Shown: positions 1 to 8,374, counted from the stretch's first letter. The stretch is DNA of 60,856 bases from an uncultured Xylophilus sp. (GCA_913776965.1 CAJYQL010000078.1:1-60856); one strand, 5' to 3'. The notes: generated by a model not told the origin, from the sequence alone. Numbers and translations: made by a program.

Positions 1-173
1 GCGCGGGTGGAGCGCTGCAATAGCCGCACGCCCAGCCGCGCCTCCAACGCCGCCACCTGCGCACCGACGGTCGCGCGGCCGATGCCCAGCGCGTCCGCCG
101 CGGCGGTGAAGCTCGACCGCTCGGCGACCGCCAGGAATGCGGCCACGCCGGCCATCGCGTCGAGTGTCTTCAT
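1..173 (-). CDS. LysR-type transcriptional regulator, N-terminal fragment (runs off the left edge)
   Basis: Read from the ATG at 173 the frame encodes a typical LysR winged helix-turn-helix: a start of the form MKTLDAMAGVAAFLAV, then SFTAAADALGIGRATVGAQV and RLGVRLLQRSTR. These match the helix-turn-helix and wing of the family at residues 1-57. The effector-binding domain lies outside the window. The cupin gene at 279 is divergent from it, so the 105-bp gap probably carries both promoters and a LysR site. That regulatory link is inference from position. Confidence 0.85.
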   Translation of the reverse strand, partial: MKTLDAMAGVAAFLAVAERSSFTAAADALGIGRATVGAQVAALEARLGVRLLQRSTR

Positions 174-278
174 CAGCACGATCTTCGGTACAACGATGCG
201 CGATTCTCGGGCTTCCGGCCGCGCGGGCCGGCGCGAAGAATGGCGATCTTCTCCACTCGCTCTCCTGCCCGCTTCACC

Positions 279-725
279 ATGGCCGACCACCTCTGGTTCA
301 CCACCGCCCGTCTCTCCATCCTGCTGTCGAAGACGCAGAACACCGGCGGCATCTCGCTGATCGAACACCGCATGCCACGGGATTTCGCCGTGCCGCTCCA
401 TGTGCACGTCGACGAGGAGGAGAGTTTCTGCATGCTTGACGGCGAGGTGCGCATCCGCGTGGGCGAGGAGATCCGCCTGCTCACGCCGGGCGAGTCGCTG
501 GCGGTGCCGGCCGGGCTGCCGCATTCGTTCCGGGTGGTGTCGGGCGAAGCCCGTTTCCTCACCGTCACCACCGGCCGGTTCGAGGACATGGTGCGCAGCC
601 TCGCACGGCCTGCCCAGGGCCCCGGCCTGCCGCCGCAGGAGGCGCCGACGGCCGATCAGATCGACGCGCTGGTGGCGGCCTGCGCGCGACACGGCATCGA
701 ATTCCGCGGCCCGGCGGTGGACTGA
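279..725 (+). CDS. Cupin-domain protein
   Basis: This is a single-domain cupin of 148 residues. The central part has the cupin motif 1 pattern, His-Val-His, then EEE and a Gly-containing turn (PLHVHVDEEESFCMLDGEV), followed by motif 2 around LPHSFRV. The two His and the Glu of motif 1 are the usual metal ligands. The ATG at 279 fits the family's length; an in-frame ATG at 240 would add 13 low-complexity residues. It is divergent from a LysR gene, which may control it. The substrate is unknown: small cupins of this type range from dioxygenases to sugar-binding proteins. Confidence 0.8.
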   Translation: MADHLWFTTARLSILLSKTQNTGGISLIEHRMPRDFAVPLHVHVDEEESFCMLDGEVRIRVGEEIRLLTPGESLAVPAGLPHSFRVVSGEARFLTVTTGRFEDMVRSLARPAQGPGLPPQEAPTADQIDALVAACARHGIEFRGPAVD

Positions 726-757
726 CGGGCGCCTTGCAGGGCCCCGGTAAGCGGCGG

Positions 758-967
758 TCAGCGACGCAAGGGCGCCAGCAGCGGCCGCAGGCCGTTGTGG
801 TCGATCTCGAACATCAGCGCGAGCAGCCGTCCGGTCTCGCCCGGCGGGAATCCCTCGCGGGCGAACCAGTGCAGGTAGTTCGCCGGCAGGTCGGCGATGA
901 CGCGTCCCTGGTGTTTGCCGAAGGGCATTTCGCGGGTGACGAGCTTCTGCAGGTCGTCGGGGTTCAT
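758..967 (-). CDS. DUF3820 family small protein
   Basis: A 69-residue protein with the DUF3820 signature: MPFGKHQGRVIADLP near the N-terminus, then NYLHWF and GFPPGETGRLLALM. The family is also found as a C-terminal appendage of exonuclease X-like proteins and was annotated as a putative quorum-sensing-regulated virulence factor. No catalytic residues are known. It lies 40 bp downstream of the yciH-like gene on the same strand and could be cotranscribed. Function is unproven. Confidence 0.85.
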   Translation of the reverse strand: MNPDDLQKLVTREMPFGKHQGRVIADLPANYLHWFAREGFPPGETGRLLALMFEIDHNGLRPLLAPLRR

Positions 968-1007
968 CGCGGCATTCTGCAGGGCCGGACGGAGGCGTCC
1001 GGCATGC

Positions 1008-1385
1008 TCAGCCCCCGGCCCGCTTCGGCGCGTAGCCCTGCTGCTCCAGCAGCGCCATCACCGTGTCGCGGTGGTCGCCCTGGATCTCCAGCACGCCGTC
1101 CTTCGCGGTGCCGCCGGCGCCGCAGGCGGTGCGCAGGCGCTTGCCGAGCGCGGCCAGGTCGTCGGGCGCCAGCGGCAGGCCTCGCACCACCGTCACGCCC
1201 TTGCCGCCGCGGCCCTTGGTCTCGTGCAGCACCCGCACCCGGCCGTCGCCGCGCACGGCGGCCGCGGCCTGCGCGCGGCAGGTGCAGCCGGCCACCGGCT
1301 GGCGGCAGTCGGGGCACATGCGGCCGGCCTCGGTCGAATAGACCAGGCCGCCGCCACCGGTGCTGCTGCGGTCACGCATCGCCAT
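1008..1385 (-). CDS. yciH: SUI1/YciH-family translation factor
   Basis: The 125-residue protein has an N-terminal segment with a four-Cys zinc-ribbon-like motif (CPDCRQPVAGCTC) and a C-terminal SUI1/eIF1 domain (GKGVTVVRGLPL, then LRTACGAGGTAKDGVLEIQG). Bacterial YciH binds the 30S subunit and affects start-codon selection, and it has been linked to translation repression in stress. Start choice is uncertain: the ATG at 1385 is used here, but the second ATG at 1379 is equally plausible because no clear Shine-Dalgarno sequence is visible. It is followed by the DUF3820 gene. Confidence 0.9.
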   Translation of the reverse strand: MAMRDRSSTGGGGLVYSTEAGRMCPDCRQPVAGCTCRAQAAAAVRGDGRVRVLHETKGRGGKGVTVVRGLPLAPDDLAALGKRLRTACGAGGTAKDGVLEIQGDHRDTVMALLEQQGYAPKRAGG

Positions 1386-1410
1386 GGTGTCGTCTTGTCA
1401 GGTTTTTCGG

Positions 1411-1468
1411 AAGGAAATCGGCCTCCTGCGCAGGCGGGACCTGCGCAGACTGCTATCGAAACGGGAGC
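1411..1468. repeat. Dispersed palindromic repeat, copy 1
   Basis: This intergenic element between slyD and yciH contains two CTGCGCAG blocks (1426-1433 and 1441-1448) separated by a short G-rich loop, followed by GCTATCGAA. The flank GGAAATCGGCC is also present in the copy at 39011. It belongs to the family described in the findings. Confidence 0.8.
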
Positions 1469-1945
1469 TCAGTGGTGGTGGCCGTGTTCGCCGTGCACGT
1501 GGCGATGGGCGATCTCATCGGCCGAGGCGGCGCGCACGTCGGCCACCTTGAAGCTGAAGCGCAGCGCCTTGCCGGCCAGCGGATGGTTGCCGTCCAGGTG
1601 CACCTCCGGTCCCTTGATCTTCACCACGTTGAAGACCTGCGGCTGGCCGTCGGCGCCGGTGCCCTGCAGCTGACCGCCGACCTTCACGCCCGGCGGGAAT
1701 TCGCTCTTGGGGATGACGCGCACCAGGCTCTCGTCGCGGGCGCCGAAGGCCTCCTCGGCGCTCAGCTCCAGCGTGCCGGCATGGCCGGGCTCCTGGCCTT
1801 CCAGCGCTTCCTCGACCTTCGGGAAGATGTTCTCGTAGCCGCCGTGCAGGTAGACCAGCGGGGTCTTGCCCTCGTCGAGCGTGCGGCCGTCCGCGCCGGC
1901 GATCTTGTAGCGGAGGGTGACGGCGGTGTCCTTGGCGATTTTCAT
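1469..1945 (-). CDS. slyD: SlyD-like FKBP-type peptidyl-prolyl isomerase
   Basis: A 158-residue cytoplasmic prolyl isomerase and chaperone. It starts MKIAKDTAVTLRYKI and shows the split FKBP core (LVYLHGGYENIFPKVEEALEG) interrupted by the insert-in-flap chaperone domain, with GHAGTLELSAEEAFG and the VHLDGNHPLAGKALRFSFKV segment diagnostic of SlyD. The C-terminus is a short His-rich tail (HRHVHGEHGHHH), as in nickel-binding SlyD proteins but shorter than in E. coli. The ATG at 1945 fixes the usual N-terminus. The frame is open far upstream, but that sequence is the shadow of the genes beyond. Confidence 0.95.
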   Translation of the reverse strand: MKIAKDTAVTLRYKIAGADGRTLDEGKTPLVYLHGGYENIFPKVEEALEGQEPGHAGTLELSAEEAFGARDESLVRVIPKSEFPPGVKVGGQLQGTGADGQPQVFNVVKIKGPEVHLDGNHPLAGKALRFSFKVADVRAASADEIAHRHVHGEHGHHH

Positions 1946-2083
1946 GGTGTGCTGGGGTGCGGCGGCGCAGCGCGGCGCGATGGGCAAAGCGCCGATTCTC
2001 GCCGTGCGGATCGGCGCCTGCAGCCGCCGCCGCGAAAACGCCCCCGGCCAGCAGGCTGCGTCCGATCCTGCTAATCTCGCAAC

Positions 2084-2554
2084 ATGCAGAGTTACATGAA
2101 ATCCGGAAGCCGGTTGTCGGCGGTGCTGCACGCGCTGCTGCACATGGCCGAGCATGCGGGCCCGATGACGTCGGAGGCGCTGGCCGCCTGCATGCGCACC
2201 CATCCGGTGGTCGTGCGCCGCACCATGGCCGGGCTGCGCGAGGCCGGCTTCGTTGTGTCGGAGCGCGGCCACGGCGGCGGCTGGGTGCTGGCGCGCGACC
2301 TCGCCTCGGTCACCCTGCTCGACGTGCAGCTGGCGGCGGGCGACGCCGCGTCGCCCACCGCCGCGCCACCGCAGCCGGACTGCCTGGTCGAGCAGGCGGT
2401 GCAGCATGCGCTGCACGACAGCCTGCAGGCGGCCGAGGCACTGCTCGCAGCCCGCCTCTCCCAGGTCACGCTGGCCGACCTGTCGGCCGATTTCCACCGG
2501 CGCCTGCAGCGCCATCCCGACTGGAGCATCCATGCCCCCCACGCCTCTTCATGA
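2084..2554 (+). CDS. Rrf2-family transcriptional regulator
   Basis: A 156-residue protein with the Rrf2 winged helix: RLSAVLHALLHMAEHAGPMTSEALA, then HPVVVRRTMAGLREAGFV and the wing GHGGGWVLARDL. It lacks the three-Cys iron-sulfur ligand cluster of IscR/NsrR, with only Cys at AACM and PDCL, so it probably does not carry a cluster. The last 23 bases overlap the start of the flavoprotein gene, so the two are translationally linked and the regulator probably controls it, as in other Rrf2-thioredoxin-reductase-like pairs. An alternative start is the ATG at 2096. Confidence 0.9.
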   Translation: MQSYMKSGSRLSAVLHALLHMAEHAGPMTSEALAACMRTHPVVVRRTMAGLREAGFVVSERGHGGGWVLARDLASVTLLDVQLAAGDAASPTAAPPQPDCLVEQAVQHALHDSLQAAEALLAARLSQVTLADLSADFHRRLQRHPDWSIHAPHASS

Positions 2555-3488
2555 CGCCATCGTCGTCGGCGGCAGCTATGCCGGCCTGTCGGCTGCCCTG
2601 CAACTCGGCCGCGCACGGCGGCGGGTGCTGGTGATCGACGCCGGGCAACCGCGCAACCGCTTCGCGTCCCACGCCCACGGCGTGTTCGCCCAGGACGGCC
2701 GGCCCGGCCGCGAAATGCTGGACGAGGCCCGGGCGCAGCTCGCCCGCTATGCCACCGTCACGCTGCTGCAGGCGACCGCGACCGACGCGCAGCCGCTCGA
2801 CGACGACGCGGCAGACGGCTTCGTCGTGCAGACCGACGACGGTGGCCGCCCTGCCGGCCGGCGGCTGCTGCTCGCCACCGGCTACCGCGACCAGCCGCCC
2901 GCCCTGCCGGGCGTGGCCGAGCGCTGGGGCCGTTCGGTGCTGCACTGCCCGTACTGCCACGGCTACGAGATCGGCGGCGGCCCGATCGGCGTGCTGGCGG
3001 CGATGGGACCGATGGCCGCGCAGTACGCGATGCTGGTGGCCGACTGGGGCCCGGTCACCCTCTTCACCCACGGCCAGTTCGTGCCCGACGCCGAGACGCA
3101 TGCCCTCCTCGCCGCGCGCGGCGTAGCCGTCGAACCGGTGCCGGTCGCGGCGGTCGAGGGTCCCGGCGACACCCTGCGCCACGTGCTGCTGCAGGACGGC
3201 CGGCGGGTCGCCGTCGACGCGCTGTTCGTCGGCCAGCAGCCGGTGTTCGCGAGCCCGCTCGCCGCCCGGCTGGGCTGCGCGATCGACGACACGCCCGGCG
3301 GTCCGCTGGTGCGCACCGATCCCCAGCGCATGACGACCGTGCCCGGCGTCTACGCCGCGGGGGACATCGCGCAGGCGCCTTCCAACATCAGCATGTCCGT
3401 CGCCAGCGGCGTGCTGGCCGGGGCGATGCTGCACCACAGCCTCGTGGCGGAGGATGCGGCGCGCGGTGCGGCTGCACGGGCGCCATGA
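2532..3488 (+). CDS. Thioredoxin-reductase-like NAD(P)/FAD-dependent oxidoreductase
   Basis: A 318-residue two-dinucleotide-domain flavoprotein. The N-terminal FAD site is IVVGGSYAGLSAALQLGRARR. A CPYC redox motif (CPYCHGYE) follows about residue 138, and the C-terminal FAD motif is VPGVYAAGDIA. The NAD(P) loop reads GVLAAMGPMAAQYA, which differs from the canonical GxGxxG. It probably reduces a small disulfide or a low-molecular substrate rather than thioredoxin itself. The ATG at 2532 lies inside the Rrf2 gene, indicating an operon. Confidence 0.9.
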   Translation: MPPTPLHDAIVVGGSYAGLSAALQLGRARRRVLVIDAGQPRNRFASHAHGVFAQDGRPGREMLDEARAQLARYATVTLLQATATDAQPLDDDAADGFVVQTDDGGRPAGRRLLLATGYRDQPPALPGVAERWGRSVLHCPYCHGYEIGGGPIGVLAAMGPMAAQYAMLVADWGPVTLFTHGQFVPDAETHALLAARGVAVEPVPVAAVEGPGDTLRHVLLQDGRRVAVDALFVGQQPVFASPLAARLGCAIDDTPGGPLVRTDPQRMTTVPGVYAAGDIAQAPSNISMSVASGVLAGAMLHHSLVAEDAARGAAARAP

Positions 3489-3556
3489 ATGCGGGATCCG
3501 GTGCGTAACCCGGCGCGGGCCGCCCGCCGTACCCGCACCCTGCATGCCCCGCCGGA

Positions 3557-4159
3557 TCAGCCCGCCACGTGCCGCTCGTCGAAGGCCGCCGCGAACGCCA
3601 TCGACGGCCGCGCCCTGCAGCGCTCCACCCAGGCGTCGATCGCCGGCACGCCGGGCAGGCCGAAGAACGCATAGGGCGAATGCAGCAGCAGGTCGGCGGA
3701 TGTGAAACGGTCGCCGCACAGGTAGGGCTGCCGCGCCAGCACTGCGAGCAGCTGTGCCTCCATCTCGGCCTTGCCGCGGAAGGTGGCGGCGAGCGCCGGG
3801 TGCTGCAGGCCGGTCGCCTGCAGCACCATCACCGGCTCCATCACGCCTGCGTACCAGGCGAACCACGACAGGTAGGCGCCGCGCTGCGGGTCGCCCGGCG
3901 GCACCTGCAGGCCGGCTTCGGGGAAACGCTCGGCCAGATAGGGCACGATCGCCGCGGATTCGCGGATCGCCACGCCGTCCTCCATCAGCAGCGGCACCTT
4001 GCCCTCGGGATGCGGGTTGCGCGGGTCGGTGCGGCCGCTGCCGTCCATGCGCGGGATGTCGACGATCTCGATGCGGACCGCGTCGAGCGCGCCGAGTTCG
4101 TGCAGCAGCGCGACGATGCGGGTGGAACGGCTGCGGGGGCTGTGGAAAAGGGTCAGCAT
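3557..4159 (-). CDS. Glutathione S-transferase family protein
   Basis: A 200-residue GST with an N-terminal thioredoxin-fold domain (LTLFHSPRSRSTRIVALLHELG; the Ser near residue 7 or 10 is the likely thiol-activating residue). The GSH-binding loop is EGKVPLLMEDGVAIRESAAIVPYLAERFP, followed by an all-helical C-terminal domain. The ATG at 4159 has an AGGAG Shine-Dalgarno six bases upstream, which decides the start over an in-frame ATG at 4177. It is divergent from a WYL regulator, a pairing common in Burkholderiales. Confidence 0.92.
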   Translation of the reverse strand: MLTLFHSPRSRSTRIVALLHELGALDAVRIEIVDIPRMDGSGRTDPRNPHPEGKVPLLMEDGVAIRESAAIVPYLAERFPEAGLQVPPGDPQRGAYLSWFAWYAGVMEPVMVLQATGLQHPALAATFRGKAEMEAQLLAVLARQPYLCGDRFTSADLLLHSPYAFFGLPGVPAIDAWVERCRARPSMAFAAAFDERHVAG

Positions 4160-4217
4160 GGAAGCTCCTGAAAACAAATGGAAGGGTCGGCGACGGCTGC
4201 TACTCTAGGCACCCCAA

Positions 4218-4234
4218 CTGCCAGTTCCTGTCAG
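4218..4234. promoter_or_regulatory. Candidate operator: two phased CTGNCAG palindromes
   Basis: In the 92-bp gap between the GST and the WYL regulator, CTGCCAG (4218-4224) and CTGTCAG (4228-4234) stand exactly 10 bp apart. Each is a 7-bp palindrome, so they face the same side of the helix. Position suggests binding by the adjacent WYL regulator; this is inference. Confidence 0.5.
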
Positions 4235-4251
4235 CTGCAGCGCTCCCCGCC

Positions 4252-5037
4252 ATGGCCCGCCCCGACCGCCTCTTCCGTTTGCTCGACGCCCTGCGCCGGC
4301 TGCCCGCGCCCGTCACCGCCCGCCGACTGGCGGAGGAGACCGGCGTGTCGGTGCGCTCGGTCTACCGCGACATCGACAGCTTGCGCGCCGCCGGCGCCGA
4401 GATCGGCGGCGAGCGCGGCTTCGGCTACTGCCTGGTGGAGGACGGCAGCCTGCCGCCGCAGATGTTCGACCGGCTGGAGATCGAGGCGCTGGTGCTCGGC
4501 ATGGGTCGGGTCGCGCATGCCGGCGACCCGGCGCTGGTGGGCGCCGCGGCCTCGGTGCTCGCCAAGCTGGCGGCCACGCTGCCGCAGGCGCGCCAGCAGC
4601 AGCTGGTGCATGCGGTGTCGATGGTCCACCGCTTCGACGACGAGCCCGCGCCGCCGCTGCCCGACATGGCGCTGCTGCGGGAAGCCTGCTGGCGCGAGGA
4701 GGCGGTGGCGATCCGCTACGTACGCGACGGCGAGACCACCGAGCGCACCATCTGGCCGCTGGCGATCGTCTACCTGAGCCGCTCGCTGATGGTGCTGTCG
4801 CGCTGCTGCCTGCGCAACGATTTCCGCATGTTCCGCGCCGACCGCATCCACGCGGTGAAGCGCACCGGCGAGAGCTTCCGGCCCCGGCGGGTGGCGCTGC
4901 TGCGCGCCTACATCGCCGAGATGGCGGCGCGGCGCCAGATCCCGCCGTGCGACGCGACGACCGCTCTGGCGTCGGAGGCCGCGGCGTGCGCGACGGCCGC
5001 ACGCGCGGCGCTTTCGCGTACCCCGCCGACCCGCTGA
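4252..5037 (+). CDS. YafY-type HTH-WYL transcriptional regulator
   Basis: A 261-residue regulator. It has an N-terminal DeoR-like winged helix (RLFRLLDALRRLPAPVTARRLAEE, then SVRSVYRDIDSLRAAGAEI) and a C-terminal WYL domain (VAIRYVRDGETTERTIWPLAIVYL, with basic residues through FRADRIHAVKRTGESFRPRR). WYL domains sense ligands or single-stranded nucleic acid in several families. The last 30 residues are a low-complexity Ala-rich tail. It is divergent from the GST across the CTGNCAG pair and probably controls it and itself. Confidence 0.9.
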   Translation: MARPDRLFRLLDALRRLPAPVTARRLAEETGVSVRSVYRDIDSLRAAGAEIGGERGFGYCLVEDGSLPPQMFDRLEIEALVLGMGRVAHAGDPALVGAAASVLAKLAATLPQARQQQLVHAVSMVHRFDDEPAPPLPDMALLREACWREEAVAIRYVRDGETTERTIWPLAIVYLSRSLMVLSRCCLRNDFRMFRADRIHAVKRTGESFRPRRVALLRAYIAEMAARRQIPPCDATTALASEAAACATAARAALSRTPPTR

Positions 5038-5041
5038 CCGC

Positions 5042-6082
5042 TCAGCCCGCCGGCCGCTCCTCGCGGCCGTCCGGATGCCGCGCGAAGCGTGCCGGATCGC
5101 GGCCGTGGACCGGTGCCGGATCGTCGAACGGCCAGCCGCCGAAGCCGGTGCGGCGGTAGTCCTCCAGCGTCTGGCGGATGTCGGCCTCGCTGTTCATCAC
5201 GAACGGGCCGTACTGCACCACCGGCTCGGCGATCGGCCGGCCTTGCAGCAGCAGGAACTCCGCTTCGGTCTCGCCAGTGTTGGCGATCTCCACCGCCGCG
5301 CCCGGGCGCAGGGCGATCGCGGCGTGCTGCGCCACCGCCTGGCCTGCCACGGCGACCTGCGCGCCCTTGAAGAAATACAGCCGGCGGCCGGTGTCCGCGC
5401 CCGCCGCGGCCGGCAGCGTCCAGCGTGCGCCGGGGGCCATGCGCAGCGTCCAGATCGCCACGTCGGCATCGGCCTGCGCGGCCCAGGAATCCGGCGGCGG
5501 CGCGAGCGGCTCCAGCATCTCGGCGCCGGCGGCGCAGCGGCCGGCGATCACCGTGACTTCGGTGGTGCGGCCCTCGGCGTCGGCGACCACCGTGCGCGGC
5601 AGGTTCCCCGACCAGAGCATCGTGAAATGCGGCGGCGCGGTTTTGCTGCGCGCCGGCAGGTTGAGCCAGATCTGGAACAGCTCCAGCGGATTGCCGGCAT
5701 CCTGGCGCAGCAGCGGAAACATCTCGGCATGCACGATGCCCTGGCCGGCGGTGAGCCACTGCACGTCGCCCTCGCCGAAGCGCGCAGCCGCGCCAAGCGA
5801 GTCCGCATGGTCCACCAGGCCGCGGCGCACGATGGTCACCGTCTCGAAGCCGCGGTGCGGATGCGCCGGGAAGCCGGGCACCGTCTCGCCGTGGTACATG
5901 CTCCAGCCGTCCCGGCGGCTGAAGTCGCTGCCGAGCGTGCGGCCCGCGAGCGAGGCGGCCGGCCGCATCTGCGCGTCGGCGGCCGGATAGGCGTCGTCGT
6001 GGTAGACGCAGAACAGGAACGGGTCGGCGGTCTCCCAGGGAAAACCGAGTGGGCGGACGTCGAGTACGGGATGGTCGGGCAT
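5042..6082 (-). CDS. Pirin family protein
   Basis: A 346-residue bicupin with the pirin signature in the N-terminal half: GWSMYHGETVPGFPAHPHRGFETVTIV, then GDVQWLTAGQGIVHAEM. It has the metal-binding His-x-His and Glu of pirins. The pirin C-terminal domain ends around LYFFKGAQVAVAG, with a tail carrying the FVMN and FGGWPFDD motifs of this subgroup. Some pirins are quercetin dioxygenases and others are redox-sensing cofactors; the sequence does not decide. It is convergent with the WYL gene, four bases apart. Confidence 0.93.
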   Translation of the reverse strand: MPDHPVLDVRPLGFPWETADPFLFCVYHDDAYPAADAQMRPAASLAGRTLGSDFSRRDGWSMYHGETVPGFPAHPHRGFETVTIVRRGLVDHADSLGAAARFGEGDVQWLTAGQGIVHAEMFPLLRQDAGNPLELFQIWLNLPARSKTAPPHFTMLWSGNLPRTVVADAEGRTTEVTVIAGRCAAGAEMLEPLAPPPDSWAAQADADVAIWTLRMAPGARWTLPAAAGADTGRRLYFFKGAQVAVAGQAVAQHAAIALRPGAAVEIANTGETEAEFLLLQGRPIAEPVVQYGPFVMNSEADIRQTLEDYRRTGFGGWPFDDPAPVHGRDPARFARHPDGREERPAG

Positions 6083-6208
6083 GGGCGGGGATCTTCCGGA
6101 AAGGGGAGCAGGGCGGCAACCCTGCAGATGCGGCCGGCTCGCGCCGCTTCAACCGCGGCGGCACAATCCCCGCGGAGCGCCAGCCCGGCCGCACCGCATG
6201 GAGGAGAT

Positions 6209-7660
6209 GTGCTGAACAACTACCAGACGATCACCGTCTTCGCATCGCTGCTGTACGTGGCGCTGCCGCTCATGACCTGGACCATCCTGCGCCGCCGGCA
6301 CCGGCGCCGCACGGTCGTGCTGTGGTGCGCCGGCAGCCTGCTGTACGGCGCGAGCGTGCTGCTGATCGGCCTGCGCGACATGCTGCCGGCATGGCTCTTC
6401 GTTTGGATCGCAGGCCCGATGTTCTTCGCCTCGTATCCGCTGCGCGCCGCCGCGCTGCGGGACGAGGCCCGTCTGCCGACGCCGCAAGGCCTGTACGTCG
6501 TGTGCTGGGCGGTGAGCGCGCTGGTCCACGTGCTCGCGACCCACGACTCCGACGACCCGCTGCACATCGTGACCACGTCGCTGATGCACTTCCTCGGCAG
6601 CATCTGGCTGTGCCACGAGGCGCACCTGCTGCACCGTGCGACCGGCTATCACTTCGCCCGGGTGCTGCGCAACGTCTACGGTGTGTTCGCCCTGGTGCTG
6701 GCGGTGCGCTTCATCACGGTGGCGCTGTTCCTGGGCGCCGCGGCGCCCGCGCTCGACCACCAGATCTTCATCCTGATGGTCGCGTTCGCGATCTTCGCGG
6801 CGCTCTACGGCAACATGGGCTACATCGGCATGGCGCTGGAAGCGGCGCGGCGGGAGGAACTCGCGCTCGCCAGCGACCGCGCCCGCGAGCAGGAACGCCG
6901 GTTGCAGACCGAGCTGCGCATGGAGGAGCAAAGCCGCCTGCTGGTCGAGCGCGGCCGCTTGCTCGCGCACCGCGAGGAGATGCTCGCCACGCTGGCGCAC
7001 GAGGTGCGGCAGCCGCTCAACAATGCCTCGGCGGCGTTGGAGAGCGCCACGCAGGCGATCGCCGACGGCGGCTCGCCGACCGACCGCGACAACGCCGCAG
7101 CTAGGCTGCAGCGCGCCCGCAGCGTGCTGACCCAGGTCGCCTCGGCGGTCGACAACACGCTAGCCGACGCGGTGCTGCTCGCCGGCACCGAGCCGATCCG
7201 CTGCCAGGACACCGACGTGGACACGCTGGTCGAGCTGGCCATCGCCGACATCGACGGGTGCGAGCGCGGCCGGGTACAGGTGCAGCGCGCCACCGCGACC
7301 CGCACCGCCTCGATGAACATCGGCCTGATGCGGCTGGCGCTGCGCAACCTGATCGGCAACGCCCTCGCCTATTCGCCGCCCGGCACGCCGGTGGTGGTGC
7401 GCATCGACGATTCGGACGAACCGCTGGCGCTGGTGATCGAGGTACGCGACCAGGGCCCGGGCATTCCCGACGACCTGATGCCGCGCCTCTTCAGCCGCGG
7501 CGCCCGCGGCACCCAGGCCCGCCACCGGGTCGGCCACGGGCTGGGGCTGTTCATCGTGCGGCGGGTGATGGACCTCCACCGCGGCACCGTGGAGGCGCTG
7601 CACGACACGCCTCAGGGTGCCTGCATGCGGCTGGTGCTGCCGCAGGGCATGCAGACCTGA
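6209..7660 (+). CDS. Membrane-bound sensor histidine kinase
   Basis: A 483-residue kinase. The N-terminal half has about six hydrophobic helices (from TITVFASLLYVALPLMTW to FILMVAFAIFAALYGNMGY), then a coiled coil rich in Glu/Arg (residues 210-255). The phosphoacceptor box is LAHEVRQPLNN (His264). The ATPase has an N box (RNLIGNALAYSP), G1 (DQGPGIPDD) and G2 (GHGLGLFIVRRVMDLHRG). The start is GTG at 6209 after GGAGGA; the open frame further upstream is antisense to pirin. Its partner may be the OmpR-type regulator at 8976, two genes away; this is inference. Confidence 0.92.
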   Translation: MLNNYQTITVFASLLYVALPLMTWTILRRRHRRRTVVLWCAGSLLYGASVLLIGLRDMLPAWLFVWIAGPMFFASYPLRAAALRDEARLPTPQGLYVVCWAVSALVHVLATHDSDDPLHIVTTSLMHFLGSIWLCHEAHLLHRATGYHFARVLRNVYGVFALVLAVRFITVALFLGAAAPALDHQIFILMVAFAIFAALYGNMGYIGMALEAARREELALASDRAREQERRLQTELRMEEQSRLLVERGRLLAHREEMLATLAHEVRQPLNNASAALESATQAIADGGSPTDRDNAAARLQRARSVLTQVASAVDNTLADAVLLAGTEPIRCQDTDVDTLVELAIADIDGCERGRVQVQRATATRTASMNIGLMRLALRNLIGNALAYSPPGTPVVVRIDDSDEPLALVIEVRDQGPGIPDDLMPRLFSRGARGTQARHRVGHGLGLFIVRRVMDLHRGTVEALHDTPQGACMRLVLPQGMQT

Positions 7661-8247
7661 ACGGCCGCGGGCGCCACCGCTTCGCGCGTGTCGTCGGCAC
7701 CGTCCTCGTAGGGCCGCCACCCCAGCGCCGTGGCGATGGCCTGCCGGTTCACCGTCGCGAGCGAGGGCGGCACCCGCCGTACGTAATCCTCGGCATGCGC
7801 ACGCCGTTCGCCCGCGAGCCCGGCGAGGTAGGCCACCGCTTCCCCGGGCCCCGGACAGCGGCCGTTGCAGCCGTCGATGCGCGGCGGCAGCGCCGTCCAG
7901 ACCACCGCCTGCAGCCCACGCTCCCGCCGCCAGGCCTCGATGGCCCGGCTGGCCGCATCGTCCGCCGCGCGGTCGGAACTGCCGACCCATTCCGGGTGCT
8001 CGCGGTCGATGGCTTCACGGATGCGCAGCTGCTCGCGGGCGGTCGCCAGGTCGTCGGTCGCGAGCAGCGCCCACCAGGTGGACTGCAGCGCGGCACCGGG
8101 ACAGAGGGCCGTGGCCAGCTCGCCGCCGTCGCCGACCCGCGCGAATTCCACCGGCAGCCGCGGACCGTCGTCCTGCCAGGTCGATGCGAGCAGCAGCGCG
8201 CCGCTTTTCCAGAGAAGGGAGCCCCAGCCGAGGCAGGCGATGGTCAT
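7612..8247 (-). CDS. Gamma-glutamylcyclotransferase-like hypothetical protein
   Basis: A 211-residue protein beginning IACLGWGSLLWKSG. This GSL-containing first strand and loop is typical of gamma-glutamylcyclotransferase-fold proteins. It continues with a basic and acidic middle region and PPRIDGCNGRCPGPGEAVAYL. The catalytic Glu of true cyclotransferases cannot be placed with certainty, so the activity is open. Its 3' end overlaps the kinase gene by 49 bases tail to tail, so the C-terminal residues (from about AAVQVCMP) read antisense to the kinase G2 region. Confidence 0.65.
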   Translation of the reverse strand: MTIACLGWGSLLWKSGALLLASTWQDDGPRLPVEFARVGDGGELATALCPGAALQSTWWALLATDDLATAREQLRIREAIDREHPEWVGSSDRAADDAASRAIEAWRRERGLQAVVWTALPPRIDGCNGRCPGPGEAVAYLAGLAGERRAHAEDYVRRVPPSLATVNRQAIATALGWRPYEDGADDTREAVAPAAVQVCMPCGSTSRMQAP

Positions 8248-8322
8248 GGTGAATTAGCGGTAGGCACCGCAGGAGGGGACGAGGACGGGCGATGCTGGCG
8301 CGCGAAAGGCGATGGGCGCACC

Positions 8323-8354
8323 GGATAAAACAAAGGCCACCCGCAGGCGGCCTT
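8323..8354 (-). terminator. Rho-independent terminator after the Lys/Met-rich gene
   Basis: On the minus strand, AAGGCC (8354-8349) pairs with GGCCTT (8338-8333) around a 10-base G/C-rich loop and is followed by TGTTTTAT. It lies 21 bases beyond the stop codon of the repeat protein at 8375. Confidence 0.75.
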
Positions 8355-8374
8355 CAGTCGGGCTGCAGCCGCGA

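Noticed and set aside
5075-6208. N-terminal extension of the histidine kinase frame through the pirin gene
   Set aside because: The pirin gene on the other strand has clear motifs; the kinase has its own Shine-Dalgarno and GTG at 6209.
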